From NCBI GenBank assembly GCA_049511415.1, contig JBEKYC010000015.1, positions 44,378 to 108,377 on the forward strand: DNA of 64,000 nucleotides, in the 5' to 3' direction. The notes beneath the pieces are model-generated. The model worked only from the letters and a program-made list of their open reading frames with translations. It made no database searches and was not told the origin of the DNA. Within the stretch, counting starts at the first letter, position 1, and each line of letters opens with the position of its first letter. A program made the translations under genes and the position numbers. Shown piece after piece: positions 1 through 8,501 of the stretch. The DNA is from Bog-159 sp049511415 (GTDB taxonomy: Bacteria > Acidobacteriota > Terriglobia > Bryobacterales > Bryobacteraceae).

Positions 1-209
1 CCTACGATGGCATTCGCCATACCACCACCCGTCTCGCCGGGCGGCTTGGGCAGCTGTGTAAAAAAATTCCAATCGACGGCGCGCCAGCCGGTGTAGAGCA
101 GATACCCCAGAATCGCGAAGAGGATCATTACGGCCAGCACGGCGCAGACGCCCGTGAGGCTGAGCATTACGAAACTGAGCGCTTGCCGCCAGCGGTTGCG
201 GAGGGTCAT
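1..209 (-). CDS. pstA: Phosphate ABC transporter permease PstA, N-terminal part (runs off the window)
   Basis: The first 69 codons are present; the gene continues beyond base 1. The ATG (209-207) overlaps the pstC stop as ATGA, so translation is probably coupled. The visible part has a short basic N-terminus (MTLRNRWRQ) and a first long hydrophobic helix (about residues 11-38), followed by a WRAVDWNFFTQLPKPPGE-type stretch typical of the PstA periplasmic start. With PstC it would form the membrane channel of the high-affinity phosphate importer. Identity rests mainly on the pstS-pstC-pstA order plus this N-terminal pattern; the catalytic-loop region is outside the window. Confidence 0.85.
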   Translation of the reverse strand, partial: MTLRNRWRQALSFVMLSLTGVCAVLAVMILFAILGYLLYTGWRAVDWNFFTQLPKPPGETGGGMANAIV

Positions 210-1183
210 GGATGGGAGCTCCCACGGCGTGTGGTGGCGATAATCAGAAGGCGTGCCAAGGCGTTAATCACGATCGTGAGCAGGAAGAGCACCAGACCCA
301 GTGCCACCAGTGCGCTGGGATACAGATCGCCAGTGGCCTCGGCGAACTCGTTGGCAAGGACGGAAGCGATGGTGTAGCCCGGCGCGAAGAGGGAGGCTTT
401 GATCTCCGTTCCGTTCCCGATCACCATGGTAACCGCCATGGTTTCCCCCAGCGCGCGCGCCAAACCCAGAAAGATCGAGCCAAAAATGCCCAGACGGGCC
501 CATGGCAATACCGCCTGCCAAGTCGACTCCCAGCGTGTGGCTCCCAGAGCCAGGGCGGCCTCGCGCTGCTCGGTGGGAACTTCGAGGAGCGCTTCCCGCG
601 AGATGGAAATGATGAAAGGCAGGGTCATGACGGCGAGAATCAGCCCTGCAGTCAAATATCCCACACCGAGGATCGTGCCGCTGAAGATGGGTAAAAATCC
701 CAGGTTCTTCTTGAGGAACGGCTCGATGTAGTCCCGCATGAGCGGCACCAGCGTAAAGTAGGCCATCAAGCCGTAAATCACGCTGGGAACGGCCGCCAGC
801 AATTCAATGAAGAAGGTGAAGATACTGGATGTCTTGGGCGGGGCCAGTTCGGCCAGGAAGATAGCGGCGCCCACACCTAACGGCACGGAAATCAGGAGGG
901 CCAGCGCGGAAGTGACGACCGTGCCATAGATGAATGGCAGCGAGCCGAATTCACCGTTGACCGGATCCCAGTTCGTGGATATCAGAAAGCCCAGGCCAAA
1001 CTTATGCCGGGCCGCGGTCGAATTAATCCAAAGCTGCCACACGAGCGCGACGGTGACGATCAGGATCAGCGAGGCAAACGCCAGGGTCACCAGCCGGGCG
1101 ATTTCGTCTCCGGTAGTCAGCTTCGCAAAAAAACTTCGCGCGCCCGGAGCCGGGCGCGCGGGCAATGTGGCGGGGGATGCCAT
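206..1183 (-). CDS. pstC: Phosphate ABC transporter permease PstC
   Basis: Inner-membrane permease of the PstSCAB phosphate importer, 325 aa, normal length for the family. The protein has a basic cytoplasmic N-terminus (about 25 residues), a first helix near residues 32-52, a long periplasmic loop and several further helices. The binding-protein-dependent transport loop (EAALALGATRWESTW, near residues 207-221) is the contact site for the PstB ATPase. It starts 6 nt after the pstS stop and ends overlapping pstA, so it is part of the operon. An 11-bp perfect GC-rich inverted repeat sits inside its first codons (1137-1160; see findings) and could lower its expression relative to pstS. Confidence 0.95.
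   Translation of the reverse strand: MASPATLPARPAPGARSFFAKLTTGDEIARLVTLAFASLILIVTVALVWQLWINSTAARHKFGLGFLISTNWDPVNGEFGSLPFIYGTVVTSALALLISVPLGVGAAIFLAELAPPKTSSIFTFFIELLAAVPSVIYGLMAYFTLVPLMRDYIEPFLKKNLGFLPIFSGTILGVGYLTAGLILAVMTLPFIISISREALLEVPTEQREAALALGATRWESTWQAVLPWARLGIFGSIFLGLARALGETMAVTMVIGNGTEIKASLFAPGYTIASVLANEFAEATGDLYPSALVALGLVLFLLTIVINALARLLIIATTRRGSSHP
1137..1160 (-). promoter_or_regulatory. GC-rich stem-loop inside the start of pstC
   Basis: CGCGCGCCCGG (1137-1147) and CCGGGCGCGCG (1150-1160) are perfect 11-bp inverted arms with a 2-nt centre (a hairpin would open a couple of pairs). It lies 24-47 nt into the pstC message, just after pstS. A strong intra-operon hairpin here could protect the pstS mRNA 3' end or reduce passage into pstCA, matching the need for more binding protein than permease. 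The structure is seen; the role is inferred. Confidence 0.45.
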
Positions 1184-1189
1184 ATCGTG

Positions 1190-2209
1190 CTATTGAATTC
1201 GGGCGATGGCTTTCAGTTCCTTGGCGACGACTTCATTGGGCAACGGGGCGTAGCCCAGATCGGCGCAATATTTCTGGCCGTCCGCGAGCATCCATTTGAG
1301 AAAATCGACGATTGCCTTCTTTTTGCTCGCATCGTCGATTTTACTCGGAATCAACAGCCACGTAAACGTCGAGATGGGATAAGCTTTCTTGCCGGGTGCA
1401 TTGGTGATAGAGACTCGGAAATCGTCCGGCATACTCTTGGCGGCGCCCGCGGCGGCATCCGTCACGCTGTTGAAGTCGGCCTTCAGGAAAACGCCTGCCG
1501 CATTCTGAATCAGGCCGTAGCCCATTTTATTTTGCACGGCGTAGACCAGTTCGACGTAACCGACGGAGTTCGGCGTTTGCTTCACAAAACCGGCCACGCC
1601 TTCGTTGCCTTTTTGGCCGATGCCGGCGGGCCATTTAACCGAACTGTTGGAGCCAACGTCTTTCTTCCAGTCCGCGCTCACCTTGGATAGATAATCGGTG
1701 AATACGAAGCTGGTTCCGCTGCCGTCGGAACGGTGCACGACCACGATCTCCGCGTCAGGCAGCTTCACGCCCGGGTTGATGCCGGTTAGAGCCGGATCGT
1801 TCCACTTCTTGATCTTGCCCAGATAAATTCCCGCCAGAGCGGCGCCCGTGAACTTCACATCCTGAGTTACACCCGCCAGATTATAGGTCGGCACGATGCC
1901 TCCCAGGACCGTGGGAAAGTGCATGGGCTTCACTTTGACCTTCGAGATTTGCTCGTCGGTCATGGGCATGTCGGAAGCGCCGAAATCGACGGTGCCTTCC
2001 GTCAACTGCCGGATGCCACCACCGGATCCGATCGACTGATAGTTGATCTGTATGTTGGCATCTTTCTTGCCGAATTCCTCGAACCACTTGCTGTAGATCG
2101 GATACGGGAAGGTGGCTCCCGCCGCATTGATCGATATTTTGGCTTCGGCAACAGACAGAAGAATGGCGAGGGCGCCAAAGGCGCCCACCCATAGAGTCCT
2201 CTTGTTCAT
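1190..2209 (-). CDS. pstS: Phosphate-binding periplasmic protein PstS
   Basis: Periplasmic phosphate-binding protein of the Pst ABC importer, 339 aa. A signal peptide (residues 1-23, cleavage after AEA) precedes the mature start. Family motifs are clear: GATFPYPIYSKW near residue 31, the phosphate-contact SIGSGGG near residue 59 and RSDGSGTSF near 160. The ATG is preceded by AGGAG; the upstream porin stop is 15 nt away, so the porin-pstS-pstC-pstA genes appear co-transcribed. Length and motifs match the family and there is no sign of damage. Confidence 0.96.
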   Translation of the reverse strand: MNKRTLWVGAFGALAILLSVAEAKISINAAGATFPYPIYSKWFEEFGKKDANIQINYQSIGSGGGIRQLTEGTVDFGASDMPMTDEQISKVKVKPMHFPTVLGGIVPTYNLAGVTQDVKFTGAALAGIYLGKIKKWNDPALTGINPGVKLPDAEIVVVHRSDGSGTSFVFTDYLSKVSADWKKDVGSNSSVKWPAGIGQKGNEGVAGFVKQTPNSVGYVELVYAVQNKMGYGLIQNAAGVFLKADFNSVTDAAAGAAKSMPDDFRVSITNAPGKKAYPISTFTWLLIPSKIDDASKKKAIVDFLKWMLADGQKYCADLGYAPLPNEVVAKELKAIARIQ

Positions 2210-2224
2210 AGATCTCCTCTTGGC

Positions 2225-3865
2225 CTAGTAATGCGGCGCCTGGCCCGGCAAAGTGTACCGCAGGTCGAGCCACACCATGTCGTCGTGCGTGTTGCGCGGA
2301 GCGCCGGCTGCCTCGTACCACGGAACGCGGAACAGGTACGAGTATTGGAAGATCATACCCAACGCCCCGAACTTGGGATTCTTCCAAAATACCTGGTTAA
2401 TCCCGAACGTGGCTTCTTGAATGGCACGATTTTGGCTGTTGGCGGACTTGGGATAGCCGTAACCGATAAAAACGTTCTTGTCCACCGTATCGATGGCGAC
2501 ATCCTTGCCGATGTAGTCGGCGCCGTAGTAAGCAAACAGCAGCGTATTGTGGAGCTGCCATTCGAAGCCATCCACCGTGGAATCGGCGTGGACGGGTGAA
2601 ACGCCGCCGCTTGACAGCACGATCAGGTCGGGCGCCTGTCCGAACAGGTAACGGCCGCCGCCATCGCTCACGAAGGTATTAGCGATCAAATGGAAATCCT
2701 TGACCACCTCCAGATTGAAGTTGGCCTCTCCACCGCCGCCCTCTTTGGTGAAGCTTATCGAGGTAAGCGGATTGTAGGTCTTGAAGGTGCTCAAAAAGCC
2801 CGCAAACTCGATGTGCATCAATTGGCCGTTCACGGTCGGATCGAAAGCCAGTTTGGCTTGAATATCCGGCAGTTCGTTGGGCGGAGTGAAGGTTGCCGCG
2901 CCCATGTCGATCTGGGTGTTGGTGTACTGCGTGCTCAGGTTGGCCGGTATGGTGATGGAACCACCCCCCGACGACCCCCCGCCGTATTGTTCGGCTTGTT
3001 CGAACGAGAGGCCTGCGGTTATGATCGGGCTCGCGTGATAGACGATGCGGAATTGTGGGGCGCGCGTCCAGGCAAGGCCCACTTGGTAATTTGTGTCCAT
3101 GTCCTGGCTATAAAATATGTCACCCGGCAATGGCGAAATGCCCTTGCGTCCCGGAGTCAGCATGCTCCAGGATTGTCCGGCCAGGATCTCCCACTTGTCT
3201 TTCTGTAGATCGATCCAATACAACCGCATACGGAAGCTGTTGCTGTTCGAAGTGACGCCGGCATTGGTGGACTGCGTGCCCAGGAAGTCAGACTCCCAGT
3301 AAGCCAGCACTTTTGCGCCATGAACCATGGCGTCAAAGCGCGCTCCGATGCGCGAGTTCTGGGCACTGAAGCGCGTCTCGCTGAGTTTGCCCAAGCCGGT
3401 GGATACATTATTGTAGGGAACGCTGCCAAAGCTGGTGCCGATGCCACTGCCGCCGTCGGCCGACCGGTAGACGCCCGTGAAGTCCATAAAGCCGATGGGC
3501 GTGATGGATGTCGAGCCGATGTGAATTTGCAATGGAGAATCGGGCTCTGCCGGAGCTTGTGGGCTGAGGGCCGCAGCCAGACCAGGGTGTATCACGGAGT
3601 CGGCTTGGCCCGGCGGAACTACGGGCGTGGTGCTGGCCACCTGTCCGGTACTGGGCAGCTTCGGCGTGCTGGCCTCATCTAACGCTTTCTTCTCATCTTC
3701 CATCGCCTTCCGCAATTGCTCGATCTGCTCCTGCTGCGCGGCCAGTTGGGCCTTCAGCTTCTCAATTTCCGGATTGGCGGTGGATTCCTGGGCGCGCGCG
3801 GGCGCCGTCAGGCTGCCCGTAAGGAGTAGAATCCCGCCAAGCGTCAGAAGTACTCTTCCTTTCAT
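2225..3865 (-). CDS. Outer-membrane porin of the phosphate operon (coiled-coil N-terminus, phosphate-selective/OprP-like type)
   Basis: Predicted 546-aa outer-membrane beta-barrel. I place the start at ATG 3865 (AAGGAGC eight bases upstream) rather than the longer in-frame ATG at 3955, because residue 1 then begins a classic signal peptide (MKGRVLLTLGG, cleavage after ARAQ). A charged heptad segment (about residues 34-65, rich in K, E, Q) is a coiled coil as in trimeric porins that anchor to the cell wall. The remainder alternates Gly/aromatic beta-strand patterns and ends in RYTLPGQAPHY, an aromatic terminus as in barrels. First gene of the pst transcript and located behind a candidate Pho box, which suggests phosphate uptake across the outer membrane; substrate is inferred from context. 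Confidence 0.75.
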   Translation of the reverse strand: MKGRVLLTLGGILLLTGSLTAPARAQESTANPEIEKLKAQLAAQQEQIEQLRKAMEDEKKALDEASTPKLPSTGQVASTTPVVPPGQADSVIHPGLAAALSPQAPAEPDSPLQIHIGSTSITPIGFMDFTGVYRSADGGSGIGTSFGSVPYNNVSTGLGKLSETRFSAQNSRIGARFDAMVHGAKVLAYWESDFLGTQSTNAGVTSNSNSFRMRLYWIDLQKDKWEILAGQSWSMLTPGRKGISPLPGDIFYSQDMDTNYQVGLAWTRAPQFRIVYHASPIITAGLSFEQAEQYGGGSSGGGSITIPANLSTQYTNTQIDMGAATFTPPNELPDIQAKLAFDPTVNGQLMHIEFAGFLSTFKTYNPLTSISFTKEGGGGEANFNLEVVKDFHLIANTFVSDGGGRYLFGQAPDLIVLSSGGVSPVHADSTVDGFEWQLHNTLLFAYYGADYIGKDVAIDTVDKNVFIGYGYPKSANSQNRAIQEATFGINQVFWKNPKFGALGMIFQYSYLFRVPWYEAAGAPRNTHDDMVWLDLRYTLPGQAPHY

Positions 3866-3996
3866 TGAAGCTCCTTGTAAGAATTTGGAGGTACGAACCG
3901 AATGGCGAAGACAGGGCGGCACAGCCGTCCGGCATACCTGCACCGCTTCAGCCATTTTCGGTACAACCCAATGTAGCGGGAGGTGATTATGGGTTA

Positions 3997-4025
3997 ATGA
4001 CGGAACCGTTAAGATCCCGTTACAA
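3997..4025 (-). promoter_or_regulatory. Candidate Pho box upstream of the porin-pst operon
   Basis: Read on the minus strand, three 7-base cores recur with exact 11-base period: TTGTAAC (4025-4019), TCTTAAC (4014-4008) and CCGTCAT (4003-3997). This is the architecture of PhoB boxes (CTGTCAT-like cores every 11 bp). A CATAAT -10-like hexamer follows closely downstream. It lies about 130 nt before the porin start, the first gene of the phosphate operon. Spacing to the -10 is tighter than in E. coli phoA, so the exact promoter geometry is uncertain. Confidence 0.5.
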
Positions 4026-4067
4026 AGCTGCGGGAGAACTTCCAGTACCTACCTGGGAAAACGAAAA

Positions 4068-4127
4068 AGCTATCAGCCATCAGTGATTCGCCGGCTTGCA
4101 CCAGCCGTTCCCCGATAGCCGATAGCT
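4068..4127. repeat. Imperfect inverted repeat built from a CTATCAGC-like heptamer
   Basis: AGCTATCAGCCATCAG (4068-4083) faces CGATAGCCGATAGCT (4113-4127); the outer seven bases pair perfectly and the rest with few mismatches, giving a hairpin with a roughly 29-nt loop. Each arm is itself two copies of a TATC(A/G)GC heptamer. It lies between the end of the porin gene at 4156 (minus strand) and the pst promoter region, so it may terminate transcription or belong to a dispersed intergenic repeat family. Confidence 0.5.
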
Positions 4128-4155
4128 GTCAGATGAAGGGTTTCTTGAGAAGACT

Positions 4156-5628
4156 TTAGAACACGTACTCAGTCAGCATGTACCACACGTTGTACGTTAC
4201 CCCCTTGGTCGTGTCTTTGAGGAACTGACCTGGAATCAGGCGGCCGTAGCCGGTGGCGATTTGAGTCTGACGCGTGGGTGTATAAATGGTCTGAATATCC
4301 AGCTCCTCGCCGACGTGAGTTCCGTCTGTTCCGCCAGGGTCGGTGGCCACTACGGAACCGCGCGTAGGATACAGTGCGTCGTGGGCGTTGGCCAGCCAGA
4401 AATCGTGGAAGCTGGTCGCCAGCGACCATTTGCGGGCCAAATGGAATTCCTGCCCGAAGCGCAGATCCTTGATGTTGCGCCAGCCGATCTGATCGGCGAG
4501 CCCGAGCTTGTCGTGGGTGCTGGGGAAGATGGGGTCGAATGTATTTTCAGTGCCACTTTTCACGTTGGAGCTGCCGGAGCCAAAGTCGAATTCGACGAAG
4601 AGGCGCGGCTGGATTTTGGACTCCTTAAACGTGTAGCCAGTGACCCAGTGACCCATCCAGGCGCGAATGTGATCCGTGGTGAGTTCGCCAAGTTGATAGG
4701 CCATTTCGGTGCGGTAATCGAAATTATGAGGCAATGCGCCGACCCAGCGGAAGCCGGTGGTCCACTCGTCCAGATGGCCGGATTTCAGGTTTTGGACCGA
4801 GAAGCTCGGACGCAAGTTCCAGAACTGGTAGACATCGAACGTGGCATGCGGAATAATGTCGTGGGCGGTGGCGTATATGCCATAAAGGTTGTCGCCTTCG
4901 AGGTGATGATCGAAGACGCCCTGGCGCATGATCACGACGGACGTGGCGAAGGTATCCACCCGGAAGCGGCCCTTCTGATAGGCGGCGCGCACGCCATCGA
5001 ACGTGCGGGACACGTTGGTCCACCAGGAATCGCCGATCAGCCGGTTATTTCCGTAGGTCATCTGGAAGCGGCCGGCCTGCAGGCTGAGCCCGTCCCCCTC
5101 CGCAGCGCCGAACTGGACGTAAGCCTGAAAGAGCTGAGCCGTATCCTGGTAAGGCGGCAGTTGCGGATCGAAGCCAAAGTCGCGGGCATCTTGGAGTTCG
5201 GTGTAGAAGTGAAACCACTTAACCGGTTGGAGCAGCATGCCGAGACGGATGCGTTGCTCCAGGTAGTCGTCGGTCGAGTCGTGCTTGAAGCTGGCGCCCG
5301 TGTAGTCGGTGAAGCGCTCCCGGAGTTCGCCCCTGAATCGCAGCCAATAGGGCAGTTTTTCATTGAATTGTTCAGACAGGGAGGGGGAATGCGGGCCATT
5401 CGCCCATATTCCGGTCAGCTTCGGATAAGACAGCGGGAGGGTGCTGATCGGCGTCGGCGGTTCGCCGATAGAGTCGGCACTCGCCGCGCCGGCCTGAGAT
5501 CCGCCCGATGGCGTATCGGTCGAATCGCCGGATGCGGTTGCATCTTGGGCATTTACCGCCGTAGCTAACAGGCAGCCAAGGAACAAGGCAGCCGCCACTT
5601 TGATCCCGTTAGTGTAAAAGCGACGCAT
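4156..5628 (-). CDS. Alginate-export/OprB-like outer-membrane porin
   Basis: Predicted 490-aa secreted outer-membrane barrel. Start chosen at ATG 5628 (purine-rich GAGAGA upstream) because it begins a signal peptide (MRRFYTNGIKVAAALFLG, cleavage after NAQ). An upstream in-frame ATG at 5769 would add 47 residues without signal character. A low-complexity Thr/Ser/Gly linker is followed by a domain with the alginate-export pattern: YWLRFRGELRERFTDYTG, EQRIRLGMLLQPVKWFHFY, LQAGRFQMTYGNNRLIG, and the C-terminus ends in aromatic TEYVF as in barrels. Single-gene unit. The real substrate is not known; family members are annotated as alginate or general sugar porins. Confidence 0.7.
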   Translation of the reverse strand: MRRFYTNGIKVAAALFLGCLLATAVNAQDATASGDSTDTPSGGSQAGAASADSIGEPPTPISTLPLSYPKLTGIWANGPHSPSLSEQFNEKLPYWLRFRGELRERFTDYTGASFKHDSTDDYLEQRIRLGMLLQPVKWFHFYTELQDARDFGFDPQLPPYQDTAQLFQAYVQFGAAEGDGLSLQAGRFQMTYGNNRLIGDSWWTNVSRTFDGVRAAYQKGRFRVDTFATSVVIMRQGVFDHHLEGDNLYGIYATAHDIIPHATFDVYQFWNLRPSFSVQNLKSGHLDEWTTGFRWVGALPHNFDYRTEMAYQLGELTTDHIRAWMGHWVTGYTFKESKIQPRLFVEFDFGSGSSNVKSGTENTFDPIFPSTHDKLGLADQIGWRNIKDLRFGQEFHLARKWSLATSFHDFWLANAHDALYPTRGSVVATDPGGTDGTHVGEELDIQTIYTPTRQTQIATGYGRLIPGQFLKDTTKGVTYNVWYMLTEYVF

Positions 5629-5788
5629 CAAAATTCTCTCCATTCTGCTGGTTATCAATAGACTAAAGCGATGTTTATAGTAGACTTTAAAACGGCAGCC
5701 GTATTTCGTCGGCTCTCCGATTCTACCAAACCGCTTTGGGGGTCTCGCCCAGGACTTTCCTTGCAACAAAACGAAACTTATTCAGTTA

Positions 5789-5817
5789 GAATTACTCAAG
5801 TAGGCACACCTTGTCAA
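5789..5817 (-). promoter_or_regulatory. Possible sigma-70 promoter for the alginate-export-like porin
   Basis: On the minus strand a perfect TTGACA (5817-5812) is followed after 17 bases by TAATTC (5794-5789). The -10 match is poor, so only the -35 element is convincing. It lies about 160 nt upstream of the chosen start at 5628, in a 250-base AT-richer gap that holds no gene. Confidence 0.3.
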
Positions 5818-5881
5818 GATTATCTAGCGTTTCGATAGAAATTTTTCCACGGGATTACGTGCTTTCTGTACTAGGACTTGC

Positions 5882-7243
5882 CTAGGCTTCAGGTAGGACT
5901 ACGGTAAACCGGGAACCTTTACCCAATTGACTCTCCACCGTTACGGTTCCCTGCATCTGCTCGATGACGTGCTTCACAATGGACAATCCCAGGCCGGTTC
6001 CGCCCACTTCCCGCGAGCGCGCCTTATCCACCCGGTAAAACCGTTCAAAGATGCGTGGCAGATCCTCGGAAGGGATGCCGATCCCGCTGTCGGCGATGGT
6101 GATGGCCACCCCTCGACCCGGCAAGCGGCCGGCCTCGACCCAGACTTCCCCCTGCCCGCGATTGAACTTCACGGCATTGTCGAGCAGATTCACGAACGCC
6201 TGCTCGAGCTTGATCTTATTGCCCATCACCTGCAAATCCTCCACCGTGCCCCATCCCAAGCGGACTTGCCGAATAGCGGCCTCGGATTCCACCGTGCGCA
6301 TGGCGGCTTCCAGGGTGCCCAGCACGGACAGTTTGCTGGGCGCCAGCGGCGCCCGGCCGGACTCCAGTTCCGAAAGAGTCAGCAGGTCCGAAGCGATGTT
6401 GTTGAGCCTGATGGCGTGCGATTGGATGATCTCGACGAACTGCCGGCGGTTGTCCGGATCATCCAGCGCACCGTCCAGGAGTGTCTCGGCGTAGCCGCGG
6501 ATGGCCGTCAAGGGCGTGCGCAGTTCGTGCGACACGTTGGCCACGAAATCCTTCCGCACGCGTTCCAATCTCTCCAGGTCGGTGATGTCATGCAAAATGG
6601 CCATGGCGCCGCTGCTGGATGCCCCCGCCAGAGGAGCGGCCTGCACTTCGAAGGATCGGCCGTCGGCGCCGGTCAGGTGCATGCGCCGTTTCACGGACTC
6701 GCCCGAGGATACCGCGGTGCGCAGTATTTCCAGAAATTCCGGATCCCGCACCAGCCGCAACACCGGCAGCCCGGCCGGGGCCGGCCCTTGCACGCCGAAC
6801 GCCGTGGCGAATGCGGCATTGCAGAAAGTCACGCGGAGTTCTTTATCCACCGCCAGCACGCCCTCCACCATGCCGGTCAGGATGGCGTCGCGGCGCGCGC
6901 CTTCCAGCCGGACGCGGTCCACCAATTCGTTCACCTGGTCGGCGACGCGGCCCAAAGATCCAGCCAGGGCGCCCAACTCGTCGCGTGCTTGGGGCTGCAC
7001 GCTCTGGGGGGGGCCGCTGACGATGCCTTCAGCGAAGCCGCGCAGCCGTGCGATGCGACGGCGCAGACGCCGGGAAAAAAGGAAGGCCCCGCCGAATCCG
7101 GCCAGCGCCACGGCTGCGGTAACGGCTATCATGCGCCAGCGCAAATCCGGGTCCGCCGGCGCCGCCAGGAGCAGCAGAGCCAGTTCCACGGCGGCCATCA
7201 GCAGCACGCCCCAGAGCAGTCTTTGAAAAAGCGATCGGCGCAT
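5882..7243 (-). CDS. PhoR-like sensor histidine kinase
   Basis: Membrane sensor kinase, 453 aa from ATG 7243; the longer in-frame start (7345) would overlap the divergent gene and lacks sense. Two N-terminal helices (about residues 8-26 and 37-56) leave almost no periplasmic part, as in PhoR. A HAMP linker, a PAS domain (about 115-220), HisKA with phosphoacceptor His239 in VSHELRTPLTA, and an HATPase domain with DSGIGI and GGTGLGLSI boxes follow. The architecture and nearby pst operon suggest PhoR, which would phosphorylate PhoB in phosphate starvation; no phoB or phoU lies in this window, so the assignment is contextual. Confidence 0.75.
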   Translation of the reverse strand: MRRSLFQRLLWGVLLMAAVELALLLLAAPADPDLRWRMIAVTAAVALAGFGGAFLFSRRLRRRIARLRGFAEGIVSGPPQSVQPQARDELGALAGSLGRVADQVNELVDRVRLEGARRDAILTGMVEGVLAVDKELRVTFCNAAFATAFGVQGPAPAGLPVLRLVRDPEFLEILRTAVSSGESVKRRMHLTGADGRSFEVQAAPLAGASSSGAMAILHDITDLERLERVRKDFVANVSHELRTPLTAIRGYAETLLDGALDDPDNRRQFVEIIQSHAIRLNNIASDLLTLSELESGRAPLAPSKLSVLGTLEAAMRTVESEAAIRQVRLGWGTVEDLQVMGNKIKLEQAFVNLLDNAVKFNRGQGEVWVEAGRLPGRGVAITIADSGIGIPSEDLPRIFERFYRVDKARSREVGGTGLGLSIVKHVIEQMQGTVTVESQLGKGSRFTVVLPEA

Positions 7244-7285
7244 GTGTTTCGAGCCGCGCGAGAAGCGGTTGTTACAATCGTAGCA

Positions 7286-8461
7286 ATGCACTTCGCGGAA
7301 ACCCAAGGCCTTCACGAAATTGTTCGCGAGCGCCTGGCTCCGCATCTTTCCGCGCTGGCCGCTTGCCGCAATAGTGCCGAACTATGGGAACTGGAGGCGT
7401 ATCGGGCGCTTGCGCCGGACATACGCCTTTTGCTCGACACGCCGGAGATCGGCGGTTTCGCCCGCGGCGCCGCGCCGTCGCTCACCAAGTACCGGTTCGT
7501 GGCCTGGAATGTGGAGCGGGGCGCCCAGTTCGACGGCCAGGTAGAAGTTCTGCGGACGCACCCTTATTTACGTGAGGCGGACGTCCTGCTGCTGACCGAA
7601 ACGGATTCCGGCATGGTGCGTTCCGGCAACCGCAATGTGGCGCGCGATCTGGCGTGCGCCCTCGGCATGGATTACGCCTTTGTGCCGTGCTATCTCAATC
7701 TGACGAACGGCTCCGGGGCGGATCGGGACCTGCCGGGCGAGAACCGGCTAGGACTGCACGGCAACGCCATCCTGAGCCGATACCCAATTTCGGGCGCACG
7801 GCCGGTGTTTCTGGAGAACGGCGTGGATCTGATGGCTTCACGGGAGAAACGCATCGGGCGGCAGGCGGCGGTGGTGGCGGAGGTGCATTTTCCCAACCTG
7901 ACGACGACTGTGCTCTCCGTGCATCTGGATGCGCAATCCACCCAGCGCCACCGTTACGGGCAATTGCGCGAGATTCTCGCCCACATCGATGGCGCGCCTG
8001 CCGTGGTATTGGGCGGCGATTGGAACACCAGCACTTACAACTCCTCGCGCGCCATTCACGCGATCCTGGGATTCTGGCTGCGCGTGCTCATGGGAGTGGA
8101 CAACGTGATCCGGAACCATTACCTGCACCCATACCGGCATTTCGAGCGGAACCTGTTCGACCTGCTGGTAGCGCGCGGCTTTGATTATCGTGGTTGCAAT
8201 TGCCTGGGCGAGCATACGGTGGCTTACGATATTGGCGACCTGCGCGCCACCAAAGCTCTGCGCGACTGGGTCCCGGGCTGGTGTTTTCACTTCATCCGCT
8301 GGGCGTTGCGCAATCATGGCGGGCGCTGCCCGCTGAAGCTGGATTGGTTCGCCACGCGGGGCCTCGGCTGCGCCAGTCCCGTGGTGATTCACGACGTGCG
8401 GGAAGGTCGCCGGGTAGCGCTATCCGATCATGATGCGATCGGCGTGGACATACTGGTCTGA
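7286..8461 (+). CDS. Endonuclease/exonuclease/phosphatase (EEP)-fold protein
   Basis: Predicted 391-aa metal-dependent phosphodiesterase/nuclease. The start is ATG 7286: the open frame runs further upstream, but that part is the antisense of the kinase gene. EEP signatures are in order: FVAWNVERG (Asn metal ligand), LLLTETDSG (catalytic Glu), VVLGGDWNTSTY (Asp-x-Asn) and a C-terminal LSDHDAIGVDI (SDH catalytic pair). It is intracellular by lack of signal peptide. Divergent from the kinase with a 42-base gap; a TACAAT hexamer (7273-7278) sits 7 bases before the ATG and there is no ribosome-binding site, so the mRNA may be leaderless. The substrate is unknown. Confidence 0.75.
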   Translation: MHFAETQGLHEIVRERLAPHLSALAACRNSAELWELEAYRALAPDIRLLLDTPEIGGFARGAAPSLTKYRFVAWNVERGAQFDGQVEVLRTHPYLREADVLLLTETDSGMVRSGNRNVARDLACALGMDYAFVPCYLNLTNGSGADRDLPGENRLGLHGNAILSRYPISGARPVFLENGVDLMASREKRIGRQAAVVAEVHFPNLTTTVLSVHLDAQSTQRHRYGQLREILAHIDGAPAVVLGGDWNTSTYNSSRAIHAILGFWLRVLMGVDNVIRNHYLHPYRHFERNLFDLLVARGFDYRGCNCLGEHTVAYDIGDLRATKALRDWVPGWCFHFIRWALRNHGGRCPLKLDWFATRGLGCASPVVIHDVREGRRVALSDHDAIGVDILV

Positions 8462-8501
8462 CGCCCGCATTTCTGCCGATAAGTCGAATGAGAGGGGTTG
8501 C

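Noticed and set aside
4261..5568. Long plus-strand open frame (435 codons) opposite the porin gene
   Set aside because: Exact antisense of a well-supported signal-peptide porin; the translation is low in structure and lacks family motifs. High GC gives long antisense frames.
5927..7285. N-terminal extension of the EEP-fold protein
   Set aside because: The frame is open only because it is antisense to the PhoR-like kinase; the EEP fold begins after 7286.
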